Shown here in pieces: positions 17,679-29,530 of a DNA stretch of 64,000 nucleotides. The notes beneath the pieces are model-generated. The model worked only from the letters and a program-made list of their open reading frames with translations. It ran no database searches and was not told where the DNA came from. Each line of letters begins with the position of its first letter. Position 1 is the first letter of the stretch. This DNA is from an uncultured Blautia sp. Its GTDB lineage: Bacteria; Bacillota; Clostridia; Lachnospirales; Lachnospiraceae. The position numbers and the translations under genes are program-made. Location of the stretch: NCBI GenBank assembly GCA_946557785.1, contig CAMNTH010000011.1:26243-90242 (forward strand). Direction: 5' to 3'.

Positions 17679-19199
17679 ATGTTTGCAAGTGTATTGACTG
17701 CGGCCATTCAAGGCATTAATGTATGTCCTATTCAGGTGGAAGCAGATGTAAGCGATGGGCTTCCTTCTTTTACTATGGTGGGATTTCCGTCAGCCCAGGT
17801 GAAGGAAGCGCAGGACAGGGTGAGAACCGCATTGAAAAATAATGGTATTGCACTTTTGCCAAAACGGATCACTATAAATTTTGTCCCTGCGGATATAAAA
17901 AAGGAAGGTGCAGGATTTGATATGCCCGTTGCCGCAGCGCTTTTGGCTGCAGGAGGGATTCTGCGGCCGGAGCTTCTGAAGGGAGTGATGATGGCAGGGG
18001 AAATCAGCCTGAACGGAGAAATATATCCCATATCAGGTATTCTTCCTATGGTAATCAAAGCCAGGGAGGAAGGATGCAGGTTCTGTATGGTTCCTTTTCG
18101 AAATTTAAAAGAAGGACGGCTTGTGAAGGATATTTCCGTGATTGGTGTAAAAAATCTCAAAGAGATGATAGCTTATCTGGAAAATCCCCAGAGTTTTCAG
18201 GATCCCTGTGAAGCGGAAGCTGTGGAGGAAGAGGGACAGGACGTGGATTTTGGGGATATCCGGGGACAGGAAGGGGTACGCAGAGCTGTGGAGATTGGGG
18301 TAAGCGGTTTTCATAATATTCTGCTGATCGGGCCTCCCGGAGCGGGAAAGACCATGATTTCCAGGAGGATCCCAACGATCATGCCAAGGCTGGATTTTGA
18401 AGAAGGACTGGAATTAACAAAGATCTACAGCATTGCGGGACTCCTTCCGCCGGATCATCCCTTTATCAGCAAACGGCCTTTTCGGAACCCTCATCATACC
18501 TCTTCGCCCCAGGCTCTGGCAGGAGGGGGAAAGAACCCGAAGCCCGGAGAGGTAACCCTTGCTCACAGAGGCGTTCTGTTTCTGGATGAATTGCCGGAAT
18601 TTTCAAGACGGAGTCTGGAAACCTTAAGACAGCCTTTGGAGGACAATTTTATTCAGATATCCAGGGTTTCCGGAACTTATCATTTTCCCGCCAATTTTAT
18701 TTTATGTGCCGCTATGAATCCCTGTCCCTGCGGACATTATCCGGATATGAATCTTTGCCATTGCACAGTGGGGGAGGTTTCCCACTATCTGGGAAAGATC
18801 AGCCAGCCACTTCTGGATCGGATTGATTTATGTGCAGATGTGCCAAAGGTCAGCTTTTCCAGCCTTTGCAGCCAGGAACAGGGGGAAAAGTCTGCAGATA
18901 TACGAAAACGTGTGGAAAGAGTCCATGAGATTCAGAGACATCGTTATCATAAGGAAGGAATCCGGTTTAACGGAGAAATGAAAAACAGCCAGATCGAGCG
19001 CTTTTGCAAAATGGATGAAGGAGGTAAGAGACTTCTGGAAACAGCCTTTCAGAAAATTTCCCTAAGTGCCAGGGCATATCACAGGATTTTGAAGGTGGCA
19101 AGAACCATAGCTGATATGGAGGAAGCTGAAATAATAGGAAGCCGACATATTGGAGAGGCACTGACATACCGCCCGTTTGATAAAAAATATTGGAGTTAG
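17679..19199 (+). CDS. comM: YifB/ComM family Mg-chelatase-like AAA+ ATPase
   Basis: The 506-residue protein has the N-terminal Lon-protease-like fold (ChlI domain, 1-170), an AAA+ core with Walker A GPPGAGKTM near residue 217 and Walker B LFLDELPEF, the conserved MNPCPCGHY and C-rich stretch, and a C-terminal Mg_chelatase_C domain. In naturally competent bacteria ComM is a hexameric branch-migration helicase that promotes integration of incoming DNA; in others the role is unproven. GAAAGGAGCAGAG before ATG 17679 decides the start over one at 17634. It is followed 40 nt later by dprA, a second DNA-uptake gene. Confidence 0.93.
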   Translation: MFASVLTAAIQGINVCPIQVEADVSDGLPSFTMVGFPSAQVKEAQDRVRTALKNNGIALLPKRITINFVPADIKKEGAGFDMPVAAALLAAGGILRPELLKGVMMAGEISLNGEIYPISGILPMVIKAREEGCRFCMVPFRNLKEGRLVKDISVIGVKNLKEMIAYLENPQSFQDPCEAEAVEEEGQDVDFGDIRGQEGVRRAVEIGVSGFHNILLIGPPGAGKTMISRRIPTIMPRLDFEEGLELTKIYSIAGLLPPDHPFISKRPFRNPHHTSSPQALAGGGKNPKPGEVTLAHRGVLFLDELPEFSRRSLETLRQPLEDNFIQISRVSGTYHFPANFILCAAMNPCPCGHYPDMNLCHCTVGEVSHYLGKISQPLLDRIDLCADVPKVSFSSLCSQEQGEKSADIRKRVERVHEIQRHRYHKEGIRFNGEMKNSQIERFCKMDEGGKRLLETAFQKISLSARAYHRILKVARTIADMEEAEIIGSRHIGEALTYRPFDKKYWS

Positions 19200-19239
19200 G
19201 ACATCAGGTTATAAAATTGGGGGTTAGGAGGTATTTTAT

Positions 19240-20136
19240 ATGGAAGGAACAGAAGGAAGTGAGATTCGCTGTATTGAAAAAAACAGCCCGGAATATCCTG
19301 AAAAGCTGCGGGATATTCCGGAAATGCCAAAGAAACTGTATGTAAAAGGGCAGTTTCCTGATGGGAAAAAGCCTGCAGTTGCCATTGTAGGGGCGAGAAT
19401 GTGCAGTATATATGGAAGAATACAGGCGTTTCGTTTTGCAAGGGAGCTAAGCTGTGCAGGCGTACAGGTGATAAGCGGGCTTGCCCTTGGAATTGACTCA
19501 GAGGGGCATAAAGGCGCACTGGAAGGAGGAATGCCTACTTATGCAGTACTTGGAAGCGGAGCGGATATCTGTTATCCTGCAGGAAATCGTTCCCTGTATC
19601 AGAGGATCCTGCGGGAAAAGGGAGGGATCATCAGCGAGTATCCTCCTGGAACTAAGCCCAGAAATTATTTTTTCCCTGCCAGAAACAGGATCATCAGCGC
19701 CCTTTCGGATGTAATTCTGGTGGTGGAAGCAAAAGAAAAAAGCGGCTCTCTCATTACAGCCCGTTTTGGGTTGGAGCAGGGAAAAGCAGTTTATGCATTG
19801 CCAGGTCCGGTAACAGAAAGTTTAAGCAAGGGATGCCATATGCTGATTTATGACGGAGCAGGAATTGCCTATTCCCCGGATGTTTTGCTGGCTGAGTGGG
19901 GAATTTTACCGGGGAAACAAAAGAAAACAGGTGAAAAAGGAAAGTTAGGACTTGCAAGCGACCTGGATTTGGTGTATAGTTGTCTGGATTTACGACCGAA
20001 AATCCCGGAGGAGTTTATTCGGGAGACAGGGTTTCCTCTGGAAAAAGTGAATCATCTTTTACTGGAGCTGGAGCTTATGGGGCTTGCCAGAGAAGTTGGC
20101 AGGCATCATTATGTAAGGCAGGATTGTACACAGTGA
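19240..20136 (+). CDS. dprA: DNA-processing protein DprA/Smf
   Basis: DprA binds incoming single-stranded DNA and loads RecA. This 298-residue protein has the Rossmann-like core with VAIVGARMCSIYGR, SGLALGIDSEGHKGAL, LGSGADICYPAGN and FPARNRIISALSD, and a C-terminal winged-helix-like part (about 235-298). It lacks an N-terminal SAM domain, as in many Clostridia. GTTAGGAGG precedes the ATG. It stands between comM and topA, a neighbourhood common in Firmicutes (comM/yifB-dprA-topA-codY). Confidence 0.95.
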   Translation: MEGTEGSEIRCIEKNSPEYPEKLRDIPEMPKKLYVKGQFPDGKKPAVAIVGARMCSIYGRIQAFRFARELSCAGVQVISGLALGIDSEGHKGALEGGMPTYAVLGSGADICYPAGNRSLYQRILREKGGIISEYPPGTKPRNYFFPARNRIISALSDVILVVEAKEKSGSLITARFGLEQGKAVYALPGPVTESLSKGCHMLIYDGAGIAYSPDVLLAEWGILPGKQKKTGEKGKLGLASDLDLVYSCLDLRPKIPEEFIRETGFPLEKVNHLLLELELMGLAREVGRHHYVRQDCTQ

Positions 20137-20212
20137 AGTAACGAAGCAGATGCTGCCTGTGTAAGGGAAACAAGGGCTGCCTGTATATGACTTAAAAACT
20201 GGGAGTGGCAAC

Positions 20213-22282
20213 ATGGCAAAATATTTGGTAATCGTGGAATCACCCGCGAAAGTAAAAACAATTAAAAAGTTTCTGGGTTCCAATTATGACGTGCAGGCAT
20301 CCAACGGACACGTCAGGGATTTTCCAAAAAGCCAGTTTGGAATTGATGTGGAAAATGATTTTGAACCCAAATATATTACGATTCGTGGAAAAGGAGAATT
20401 GCTTGCAGGACTTCGTAAGGCTGCAAAAAAAGCGGATAAGATCTATCTTGCAACGGACCCTGACCGTGAGGGAGAGGCAATTTCCTGGCATTTAATGCAG
20501 GCGCTTAAAGAACCTGCAGAGAAAATGCACAGAATTACCTTTAATGAAATTACGAAGACCGCAGTAAAGGATTCCATTAAGCAGGCTAGAGGCCTGAACA
20601 TGGATCTGGTGGATGCACAGCAGGCCAGAAGAATGCTGGACCGTATGGTTGGCTACAGCATCAGCCCCCTTCTTTGGGCAAAGGTAAAACGCGGCTTAAG
20701 TGCAGGCCGTGTACAGTCTGTAGCACTTCGTATCATCTGCGACAGAGAGGAAGAAATCAATTCCTTTATTCCGGAAGAATACTGGAGCCTGGAAGGGGAG
20801 TTTAAAGCAGAAAGGGAAAAAAAGCCCATTCAGGCGAAATTCTTCGGAACCGATAAAAAGCTTCCTATTCATAATAAAGCTGAAATGGATGAAATTCTAA
20901 AAGCCCTGGAAAACCAGGAATATGAAGTGACAGAAGTGAAAAAAGGAGAGCGGATCAAAAATGCGCCCCTGCCTTTTACTACCAGTACGCTGCAGCAGGA
21001 AGCTGCCAAGACGCTGAACTTTTCTACACAGAAAACCATGCGTCTGGCACAGCAGCTTTATGAAGGAATTGACATTAAAGGAAATGGCACCGTGGGTGTA
21101 ATCACCTATCTTAGAACAGACTCCACCAGGATCTCTGAGGAAGCAGACCAGGCTGCAAGAGAATACATTGCAGATAATTATGGTGATGCCTATATTTCCA
21201 CAATGGAAAAAGCAGCAAGGAAAAGCCAGAAGATTCAGGATGCCCATGAGGCGATTCGTCCTACAGATATCCGCAGATCACCGGCCATGCTCAAGGATTC
21301 CCTGTCAAGGGATCAGTTCCGCCTTTATCAGCTGATCTGGAAGCGCTTTACTGCAAGCCGCATGTCACCGGCGCGTTATGAGACAACTTCTGTGAAGATC
21401 AGCGCAGGAGAATATATATTTACGGTTGCAGCATCCAAGGTTGTATTTGAGGGGTTCATGTCTGTGTATACACAGGAGGAAGATACGAAAAAGGGTAATG
21501 TTTTAAGTCAAAGTCTGGAAAAGGGGATGAAGCTGTCCCTGCTGTCCCTGAAGCCGGAGCAGCATTTTACACAGCCGCCGGCTCACTATACGGAAGCATC
21601 CCTTGTTAAGGCGCTGGAGGAGCAGGGAATCGGACGTCCCAGTACCTATGCACCTACCATTACCACGATTATCAGCAGGCGTTATGTTTCCAAGGAGCAG
21701 AAAAATCTCTATGTAACAGAGCTTGGGGAAGTGGTGAACCACATTATGAAGCAGGCTTTCCCAAGCATTGTGGACGTGAATTTTACAGCTATGATGGAGG
21801 GGCTCCTGGACTGTGTGGAAGCCGGTACAGTACAGTGGAAAACAGTAGTGCGCAATTTCTATCCGGACCTGAAAAAAGATGTGGATGCAGCAGAGGAAGA
21901 ACTGGAAAAGGTAGATATCCAGGATGAGGTTACGGATGTGATCTGCGATGTCTGCGGACGGAATATGGTGATAAAGTACGGTCCTCATGGAAGATTCCTT
22001 GCATGTCCCGGATTTCCGGAATGCCGCAATACCAAGCCTTATTATGAAAAGATCAACGTTGCCTGTCCGAAATGCGGCGCTGATGTGGTGCTTAAGAAAA
22101 CCCAAAAGGGGCGGAAATATTTTGGATGTGAGAATAATCCGGACTGTGATTTTATGTCTTGGCAGAAGCCTTCTGAAAAGAAGTGCCCGGTATGCGGAAA
22201 CTATATGGTTGAAAAGGGCAGCAAGCTGGTATGCAGCCAGGCTACCTGCGGCTATGTAGAACAAAAGGCAAAACAGGACTAA
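20213..22282 (+). CDS. topA: DNA topoisomerase I (type IA)
   Basis: Relaxes negative supercoils by single-strand passage. The 689-residue protein opens with the Toprim domain (YLVIVESPAKVKTIKKFLG, TDPDREGEAISWHL), followed by the gate domains with catalytic Tyr299 in GVITYLRTDSTRIS and the active-site Lys/Arg region SAGRVQSVALR. The C-terminus has three Cys4 zinc ribbons (CDVCGRN, CPKCGAD, CPVCGNY). All key residues are present and the length is typical. It lies 76 nt after dprA; the gap holds no clear promoter, so read-through from dprA is likely. Confidence 0.97.
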   Translation: MAKYLVIVESPAKVKTIKKFLGSNYDVQASNGHVRDFPKSQFGIDVENDFEPKYITIRGKGELLAGLRKAAKKADKIYLATDPDREGEAISWHLMQALKEPAEKMHRITFNEITKTAVKDSIKQARGLNMDLVDAQQARRMLDRMVGYSISPLLWAKVKRGLSAGRVQSVALRIICDREEEINSFIPEEYWSLEGEFKAEREKKPIQAKFFGTDKKLPIHNKAEMDEILKALENQEYEVTEVKKGERIKNAPLPFTTSTLQQEAAKTLNFSTQKTMRLAQQLYEGIDIKGNGTVGVITYLRTDSTRISEEADQAAREYIADNYGDAYISTMEKAARKSQKIQDAHEAIRPTDIRRSPAMLKDSLSRDQFRLYQLIWKRFTASRMSPARYETTSVKISAGEYIFTVAASKVVFEGFMSVYTQEEDTKKGNVLSQSLEKGMKLSLLSLKPEQHFTQPPAHYTEASLVKALEEQGIGRPSTYAPTITTIISRRYVSKEQKNLYVTELGEVVNHIMKQAFPSIVDVNFTAMMEGLLDCVEAGTVQWKTVVRNFYPDLKKDVDAAEEELEKVDIQDEVTDVICDVCGRNMVIKYGPHGRFLACPGFPECRNTKPYYEKINVACPKCGADVVLKKTQKGRKYFGCENNPDCDFMSWQKPSEKKCPVCGNYMVEKGSKLVCSQATCGYVEQKAKQD

Positions 22283-22310
22283 AATCGGATAATTTCCTGA
22301 AAAGACTAAA

Positions 22311-22353
22311 AACACAGGATAATTAGAGCAAAAATCGCTAATTTTGTGTTTTT
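22311..22353 (+). terminator. Terminator after topA
   Basis: Two-part stem: AACACA/TGTGTT and AATTAG/CTAATT, followed by a T run at 22349-22353. The stem is A/T-rich, so strength is uncertain. Confidence 0.6.
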
Positions 22354-22410
22354 ATATGCTCTTTGAGTATTTAGAAAAATTAAGATAACAGTAAAATTGG
22401 CAAAAATGTC

Positions 22411-22439
22411 TTGAAATTCCTATATAAAACATGTAGTAT
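22411..22439 (+). promoter_or_regulatory. Candidate promoter of codY
   Basis: TTGAAA (22411-22416) and TAGTAT (22434-22439) are 17 nt apart, 84 nt before the start codon. The -10 matches consensus at only four of six bases. Confidence 0.45.
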
Positions 22440-22522
22440 TAGTTTATAAAACTATATGCAGGAATGCAGTAGTTGGTTTTGATTGTCATAAGAATCTTTA
22501 ACAAAGGCGAAAGGAGGACAAA

Positions 22523-23308
22523 ATGAGCGTTCAGTTGCTAGACAAAACAAGAAAGATTAACAAGCTTTTACACAACAGCAGTTCCAGCAAGGTCGTGTTC
22601 AATGACATCTGTCAGGTGTTAATGGAAACACTAAGTTCCAATATTTTGGTTTTGAGTAAAAAAGGTAAAGTTTTGGGCGTGAGTTTATGTCCCGGTGTAG
22701 AAGAAATCACAGAGCTGATCGAAGATAGGGTCGGTGGTTTTGTGGATGCGTTGCTGAACGAGAGGTTTCTTGGTGTTCTGTCAACTAAAGAAAATGTGAA
22801 TCTTCAGACACTTGGATTTGAACATGTGGCTGCGAATTATCAGGGTATCATCAATCCCATTGATATTGCAGGCGAACGGCTTGGAACTGTATTTATGTAC
22901 CGTAAGGATAAGCCGTATGATATTGAAGATATCATTGTCAGCGAATATGGTACTACTGTTGTAGGTCTTGAGATGATGCGTGCCGTACATGAGGAGAACG
23001 CGGAAGAAGACAGGAAGCAGCAGGTTGTGAGGTCTGCATTTAATACGTTGTCTTTTTCAGAGTTGGAAGCAATTATTCACATATTTGACGAACTGGATGG
23101 TGAAGAAGGAATTTTGGTTGCAAGTAAAATTGCAGACAGAGTGGGAATTACCCGTTCCGTTATTGTCAATGCACTCCGCAAATTTGAGAGTGCGGGTGTC
23201 ATCGAGTCCCGTTCTTCCGGAATGAAGGGAACCTACATTAAGGTTCTGAATGAAGTGATCTTTGACGAGCTGGAGGAAATTAAGGCTCAGAGGAATAAAA
23301 AGGCATAA
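22523..23308 (+). CDS. codY: GTP- and branched-chain amino acid-sensing repressor CodY
   Basis: Global regulator that represses nutrient-uptake and biosynthesis genes when GTP and Ile/Leu/Val are high. The 261-residue protein has the N-terminal GAF ligand domain (SVQLLDKTRKINKLL onward, to about 155) and a C-terminal winged HTH (SKIADRVGITRSVIVNALRKFESAGVIESR). The ribosome site AAAGGAGG precedes ATG 22523. Position after topA is typical. Purine and branched-chain genes in the window (guaB, ilvE) are plausible targets by pathway, but no CodY box was confirmed. Confidence 0.96.
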   Translation: MSVQLLDKTRKINKLLHNSSSSKVVFNDICQVLMETLSSNILVLSKKGKVLGVSLCPGVEEITELIEDRVGGFVDALLNERFLGVLSTKENVNLQTLGFEHVAANYQGIINPIDIAGERLGTVFMYRKDKPYDIEDIIVSEYGTTVVGLEMMRAVHEENAEEDRKQQVVRSAFNTLSFSELEAIIHIFDELDGEEGILVASKIADRVGITRSVIVNALRKFESAGVIESRSSGMKGTYIKVLNEVIFDELEEIKAQRNKKA

Positions 23309-23319
23309 ATGTGAAATAG

Positions 23320-23360
23320 ACTGTCTTCTGTGGGAAATCCTGCAGGAGGCAGTTTTTTTT
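23320..23360 (+). terminator. Terminator of codY
   Basis: ACTGTCTTCTG (23320-23330) pairs with CAGGAGGCAGT (23343-23353), allowing G-T pairs, followed by eight T residues. Confidence 0.88.
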
Positions 23361-23442
23361 GTGAAAATGAGAAAAATAAAGAAAATAAAAGAATAAATTA
23401 GAAAATAAAAGAATATAATTTAATTGACATCCATCTGAAGGG

Positions 23443-23471
23443 TTGCAGAAAACAGATTAATTCAATAATAT
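23443..23471 (+). promoter_or_regulatory. Promoter of groESL
   Basis: TTGCAG (23443-23448) and TAATAT (23466-23471) are 17 nt apart. The predicted start site falls just upstream of or in the CIRCE element. Confidence 0.6.
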
Positions 23472-23482
23472 AAGGACAGTGA

Positions 23483-23509
23483 TTAGCACTCAATTAAAAA
23501 GAGTGCTAG
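23483..23509 (+). promoter_or_regulatory. CIRCE operator (HrcA-binding site)
   Basis: TTAGCACTC, nine spacer bases, then GAGTGCTAG: an inverted repeat matching CIRCE with one mismatch in the last base. It sits between the promoter and groES, so HrcA should repress the operon in the absence of heat stress. hrcA itself is not in the window. Confidence 0.95.
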
Positions 23510-23546
23510 TAATACAAAAGAAACAGAATTATAAAGGAGGAAATAG

Positions 23547-23834
<288 letters not shown>

Positions 23835-23863
23835 TGCAGCAGCTACGAAAACTTTTTAAATAG

Positions 23864-25513
<1,650 letters not shown>

Positions 25514-25567
25514 AACACTCCTGAAAATTTGCCGGAATGGGAAGTGCCGGTAAGATTTCACAAAATA

Positions 25568-25602
25568 ACGGAATCTGTGTCATAGACGCAGGTTCCGTTT
25601 TG
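25568..25602 (+). terminator. Terminator of groESL
   Basis: ACGGAA (25568-25573) pairs with TTCCGT (25593-25598); an inner CTG/CAG extension strengthens it and TTTTG follows. Confidence 0.75.
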
Positions 25603-25653
25603 TGATATAATTTTGTTCAGTAAACGAAATTTAACTTATGAGGAGAAGAAACA

Positions 25654-26157
25654 ATGAGTGACTTGTATTATGAATTGCTGGTGAAAAAAGAAACCACAGC
25701 CAAAGACAGGATTACCAAATTCGGCCTGATCGCCCTTACGGCGCTGAGCGTATTTGCGGGCCTGTTTATAACCCCGCTGCTGCTGATCGCAGCTATTGCC
25801 CTGGGTGTTGCATGCTATTTTGTGATTCCCAAGACAGATCTGGAGTTCGAATATCTGTATGTAAACGGGGAACTGGACATTGACATGGTAATGTCTAAAT
25901 CCAAGAGAAAGAAAGCGAAAAGCATAGACCTTTCCCAGGCAGATATCATTGCCCCTGTCAATTCCCACAGAATGGATTACTATAATGGAAACCAGAAAAT
26001 GAAAACATTGGATTATTCATCAGGCAATCCTGATCACAAACGCTATGCCGTGATTACAAGGATTGGGAATGAATCCTGCAGAGTTATTATTGAACCGGAT
26101 GAAAAAATGGCACAATCCATAAAAAATTGTGCTCCCGGCAAGGTATTTTTGGATTGA
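25654..26157 (+). CDS. DUF6106-like membrane-associated protein
   Basis: A 167-residue protein with two close hydrophobic segments (about 25-42 and 45-62) and a soluble C-terminal half that contains conserved-looking FEYLYVNGELDIDMVMSKSKRKK. It resembles the DUF6106 family found in Clostridia; the role is unknown. ATGAGGAGAAG precedes the start. The guaB -35 box overlaps its final codon and stop, so guaB is separately initiated. Confidence 0.65.
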   Translation: MSDLYYELLVKKETTAKDRITKFGLIALTALSVFAGLFITPLLLIAAIALGVACYFVIPKTDLEFEYLYVNGELDIDMVMSKSKRKKAKSIDLSQADIIAPVNSHRMDYYNGNQKMKTLDYSSGNPDHKRYAVITRIGNESCRVIIEPDEKMAQSIKNCAPGKVFLD

Positions 26158-26182
26158 CACTCCTGCTGATTTTTGTTACACT
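26154..26182 (+). promoter_or_regulatory. Promoter of guaB
   Basis: A consensus TTGACA (26154-26159) and TACACT (26177-26182) with 17-nt spacing; the -35 box overlaps the stop codon of the upstream gene. Confidence 0.75.
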
Positions 26183-26216
26183 AGGGAACAAAATCAAAAT
26201 AAAAAATCACATATAG

Positions 26217-27689
<1,473 letters not shown>

Positions 27690-27733
27690 CAGAAACCACA
27701 AAGCTCTGTCAGGGCAGAAAATAAGTGATAAAA

Positions 27734-28570
27734 ATGGCACAGAAGAAAACCAGTAATAGAGTAAAATCAGCAAGACCTGCCAATACGCGCAGGTCTTCTG
27801 CCGTTTCTAAACAAACGGCAAGGAAATCCGGCAGTTTAGCCGGAAAAAAGAAAAGACTTATGCGAAGACAGAGGCGAAATCGGAATGTTTTGATTTTTGT
27901 AATCTGTATTGCTGCTTTATTTGCTATGATCTATGCAGGAAGATCAGCCCTAAAGTATGCCAGAGAGGAAGAAAACGCCCGGAGGGAAGCACTGATCATG
28001 GAAGAACAAAGTAACAGCGGTAGCGGCCCGGTAAGATGGGAATTGGAGGGCGCTCCTTATATAGATGTACAGCTTCTGACTCCAAACGAGTATTCCAGAC
28101 CTCAGATTCCTATAGAGGATGTGAATTATATAGCGATCCATTATACTGCGAACCCGGGGGCAACAGCCCAGGCAAACAGGAACTATTTCGAAAACCTGGC
28201 ACAAACACAGGAAACCAAGGTGAGCAGTCATTTTGTGGTGGGGCTTGAGGGAGAGGTGATCCAGTGCATTCCCACTTTAGAAATGTCTTACGCCACCAAT
28301 TCCAGAAATGTGGATACCGTTTCCATAGAATGCTGCCATATGGACGAAACAGGGACTTTTGAGACGGCCACGTATCAATCTGTGGTAAAGCTCACAGCCT
28401 GGCTTTGTACCCGTTTTGGACTGACACAGGAGAATGTTATCCGGCATTATGATGTAACAGGGAAAAGCTGCCCAAAGTATTATGTGGATCATCCGGAAGC
28501 GTGGGAACAGATGAAGGCAGATATTGCAGCCCGGATACAGGAGGATTATATCCTGCAGGAGAATCTTTGA
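27734..28570 (+). CDS. Membrane-anchored N-acetylmuramoyl-L-alanine amidase (Amidase_2/PGRP fold)
   Basis: A zinc amidase that cleaves the bond between MurNAc and the stem peptide. The 278-residue protein has a strongly basic N-terminus (about 1-48, rich in Lys/Arg), one membrane helix (about 52-70), and an outer Amidase_2 domain with IAIHYTANPGA, VSIECCHM and RHYDVTGKSCP, whose His, His and Cys are the usual zinc ligands. No good ribosome site was found; ATG 27734 is preferred over GTG 27725. It follows guaB and may share its transcript. It ends before the promoter of the ZTP riboswitch. Confidence 0.85.
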   Translation: MAQKKTSNRVKSARPANTRRSSAVSKQTARKSGSLAGKKKRLMRRQRRNRNVLIFVICIAALFAMIYAGRSALKYAREEENARREALIMEEQSNSGSGPVRWELEGAPYIDVQLLTPNEYSRPQIPIEDVNYIAIHYTANPGATAQANRNYFENLAQTQETKVSSHFVVGLEGEVIQCIPTLEMSYATNSRNVDTVSIECCHMDETGTFETATYQSVVKLTAWLCTRFGLTQENVIRHYDVTGKSCPKYYVDHPEAWEQMKADIAARIQEDYILQENL

Positions 28571-28590
28571 ATTTTTTATTTTATACCCCC

Positions 28591-28619
28591 TTGCAAGTTT
28601 GAGGAAAGTATTGTACTAT
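28591..28619 (+). promoter_or_regulatory. Promoter of the ZTP-riboswitch purine operon
   Basis: TTGCAA (28591-28596) and TACTAT (28614-28619) with 17-nt spacing place the transcript start just before the aptamer. Confidence 0.7.
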
Positions 28620-28627
28620 AAACACAG

Positions 28628-28700
28628 CAGCTGCATGACTGGCGGAAGTAGGAGTACCTACAGGGAGTGCAGTGAAGTATTGTGCCGACCGCCTGGGCAG
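28628..28700 (+). ncRNA. ZTP (pfl) riboswitch aptamer
   Basis: The sequence shows the pfl/ZTP core: TGACTGGCGG, a short stem GTAGG/CCTAC (28648-28652 with 28657-28661), CAGGGAG, and a P1 stem CTGCA/TGCAG (28631-28635 with 28668-28672). The distal CCGCC (28689-28693) can pair with GGCGG (28641-28645) as the pseudoknot, followed by TGGGCAG. ZTP riboswitches sense ZMP/ZTP, which accumulate when 10-formyl-THF is short. The genes downstream are IMP cyclohydrolase and AICAR transformylase, the enzymes that consume ZMP, which strongly supports the call. Confidence 0.92.
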
Positions 28701-28729
28701 CCTGAGCGGGCTGTCCAGTTTTTTGTTTT
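28693..28729 (+). terminator. Riboswitch-controlled intrinsic terminator
   Basis: CTGGGCAGCC (from 28693) pairs with GGGCTGTCCAG (28708-28718) and is followed by TTTTTTGTTTT. The left arm overlaps the last bases of the aptamer pseudoknot, so ligand binding should prevent terminator formation and switch the operon on. Confidence 0.88.
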
Positions 28730-28800
28730 AATGTGCAAAAGAAATTATAGCGGCAAGCCCTGCAGCATGAATGACTAATATGTGAAAAGGAGAGCAGATT

Positions 28801-29514
28801 ATGGAGATGTTATCACTGGAAAATGAATTAAAATCAAATTCTTATCCTGGCAGAGGTATCGTGATTGGACGGTCTGCTGACGGAACCAAAGCCGTGACAG
28901 CTTATTTCATTATGGGCAGAAGTGAAAACAGCAGAAATCGTGTATTTGTGGAAGATGGTGAGGGAATCCGTACCCAGGCCTTTGATCCGTCCAAGCTGAC
29001 GGATCCAAGTCTTATTATTTATGCGCCGGTACGAGTGCTTGGAAATAAAACCATTGTAACTAACGGTGACCAGACCGATACGATTTATGAGGGAATGGAC
29101 AAACAGCTTACTTTTGAACAGTCCTTAAGATGCAGGGAGTTTGAGCCGGATGCACCGAATTATACGCCTCGTATTTCAGGTATCATGCATGTGGTTGACG
29201 GCACATACAGCTATGCAATGTCAATCTTAAAGAGCAATAACGGAAATCCGGATTCCTGCAACCGCTATACCTTTGCATATGGAAATGCAGCAGCAGGAGA
29301 GGGGCATTTTATCCATACCTATAAATGCGATGGAGATCCACTTCCAAGCTTTGAGGGAGAGCCGAAGCTTGTAGCGATCCCGGATGATATGGACGAGTTC
29401 ACCGAAATGCTGTGGAACAGCCTGAATGAAGATAATAAAGTTTCCCTGTTTGTAAGATATATTGATATCGCAGCAGGAACCTACGAAACCAGAATTGTGA
29501 ATAAAAATCACTGA
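28801..29514 (+). CDS. IMP cyclohydrolase (PurO-like)
   Basis: Closes the ring of FAICAR to make IMP, the last step of de novo purine synthesis. The 237-residue protein resembles the stand-alone IMP cyclohydrolase family (first known from archaeal PurO) rather than the MGS-like domain of bifunctional PurH: SNSYPGRGIVIGRSADG and MGRSENSRNRVF near the start, PNYTPRISGI in the middle. AAAAGGAGAGCAG precedes ATG 28801. It is the first gene under ZTP riboswitch control, and its partner AICAR transformylase follows 16 nt later. Confidence 0.9.
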   Translation: MEMLSLENELKSNSYPGRGIVIGRSADGTKAVTAYFIMGRSENSRNRVFVEDGEGIRTQAFDPSKLTDPSLIIYAPVRVLGNKTIVTNGDQTDTIYEGMDKQLTFEQSLRCREFEPDAPNYTPRISGIMHVVDGTYSYAMSILKSNNGNPDSCNRYTFAYGNAAAGEGHFIHTYKCDGDPLPSFEGEPKLVAIPDDMDEFTEMLWNSLNEDNKVSLFVRYIDIAAGTYETRIVNKNH

Positions 29515-29530
29515 TCAGGAGGAACTTATT

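Noticed and set aside
20151..20184. Direct repeat GCTGCCTGT between dprA and topA
   Set aside because: Nine-base repeat with one partner only and no promoter or operator context; likely chance.
21503..22315. 270-codon antisense frame inside topA
   Set aside because: Shadow frame, no start site evidence, topA is complete on the other strand.
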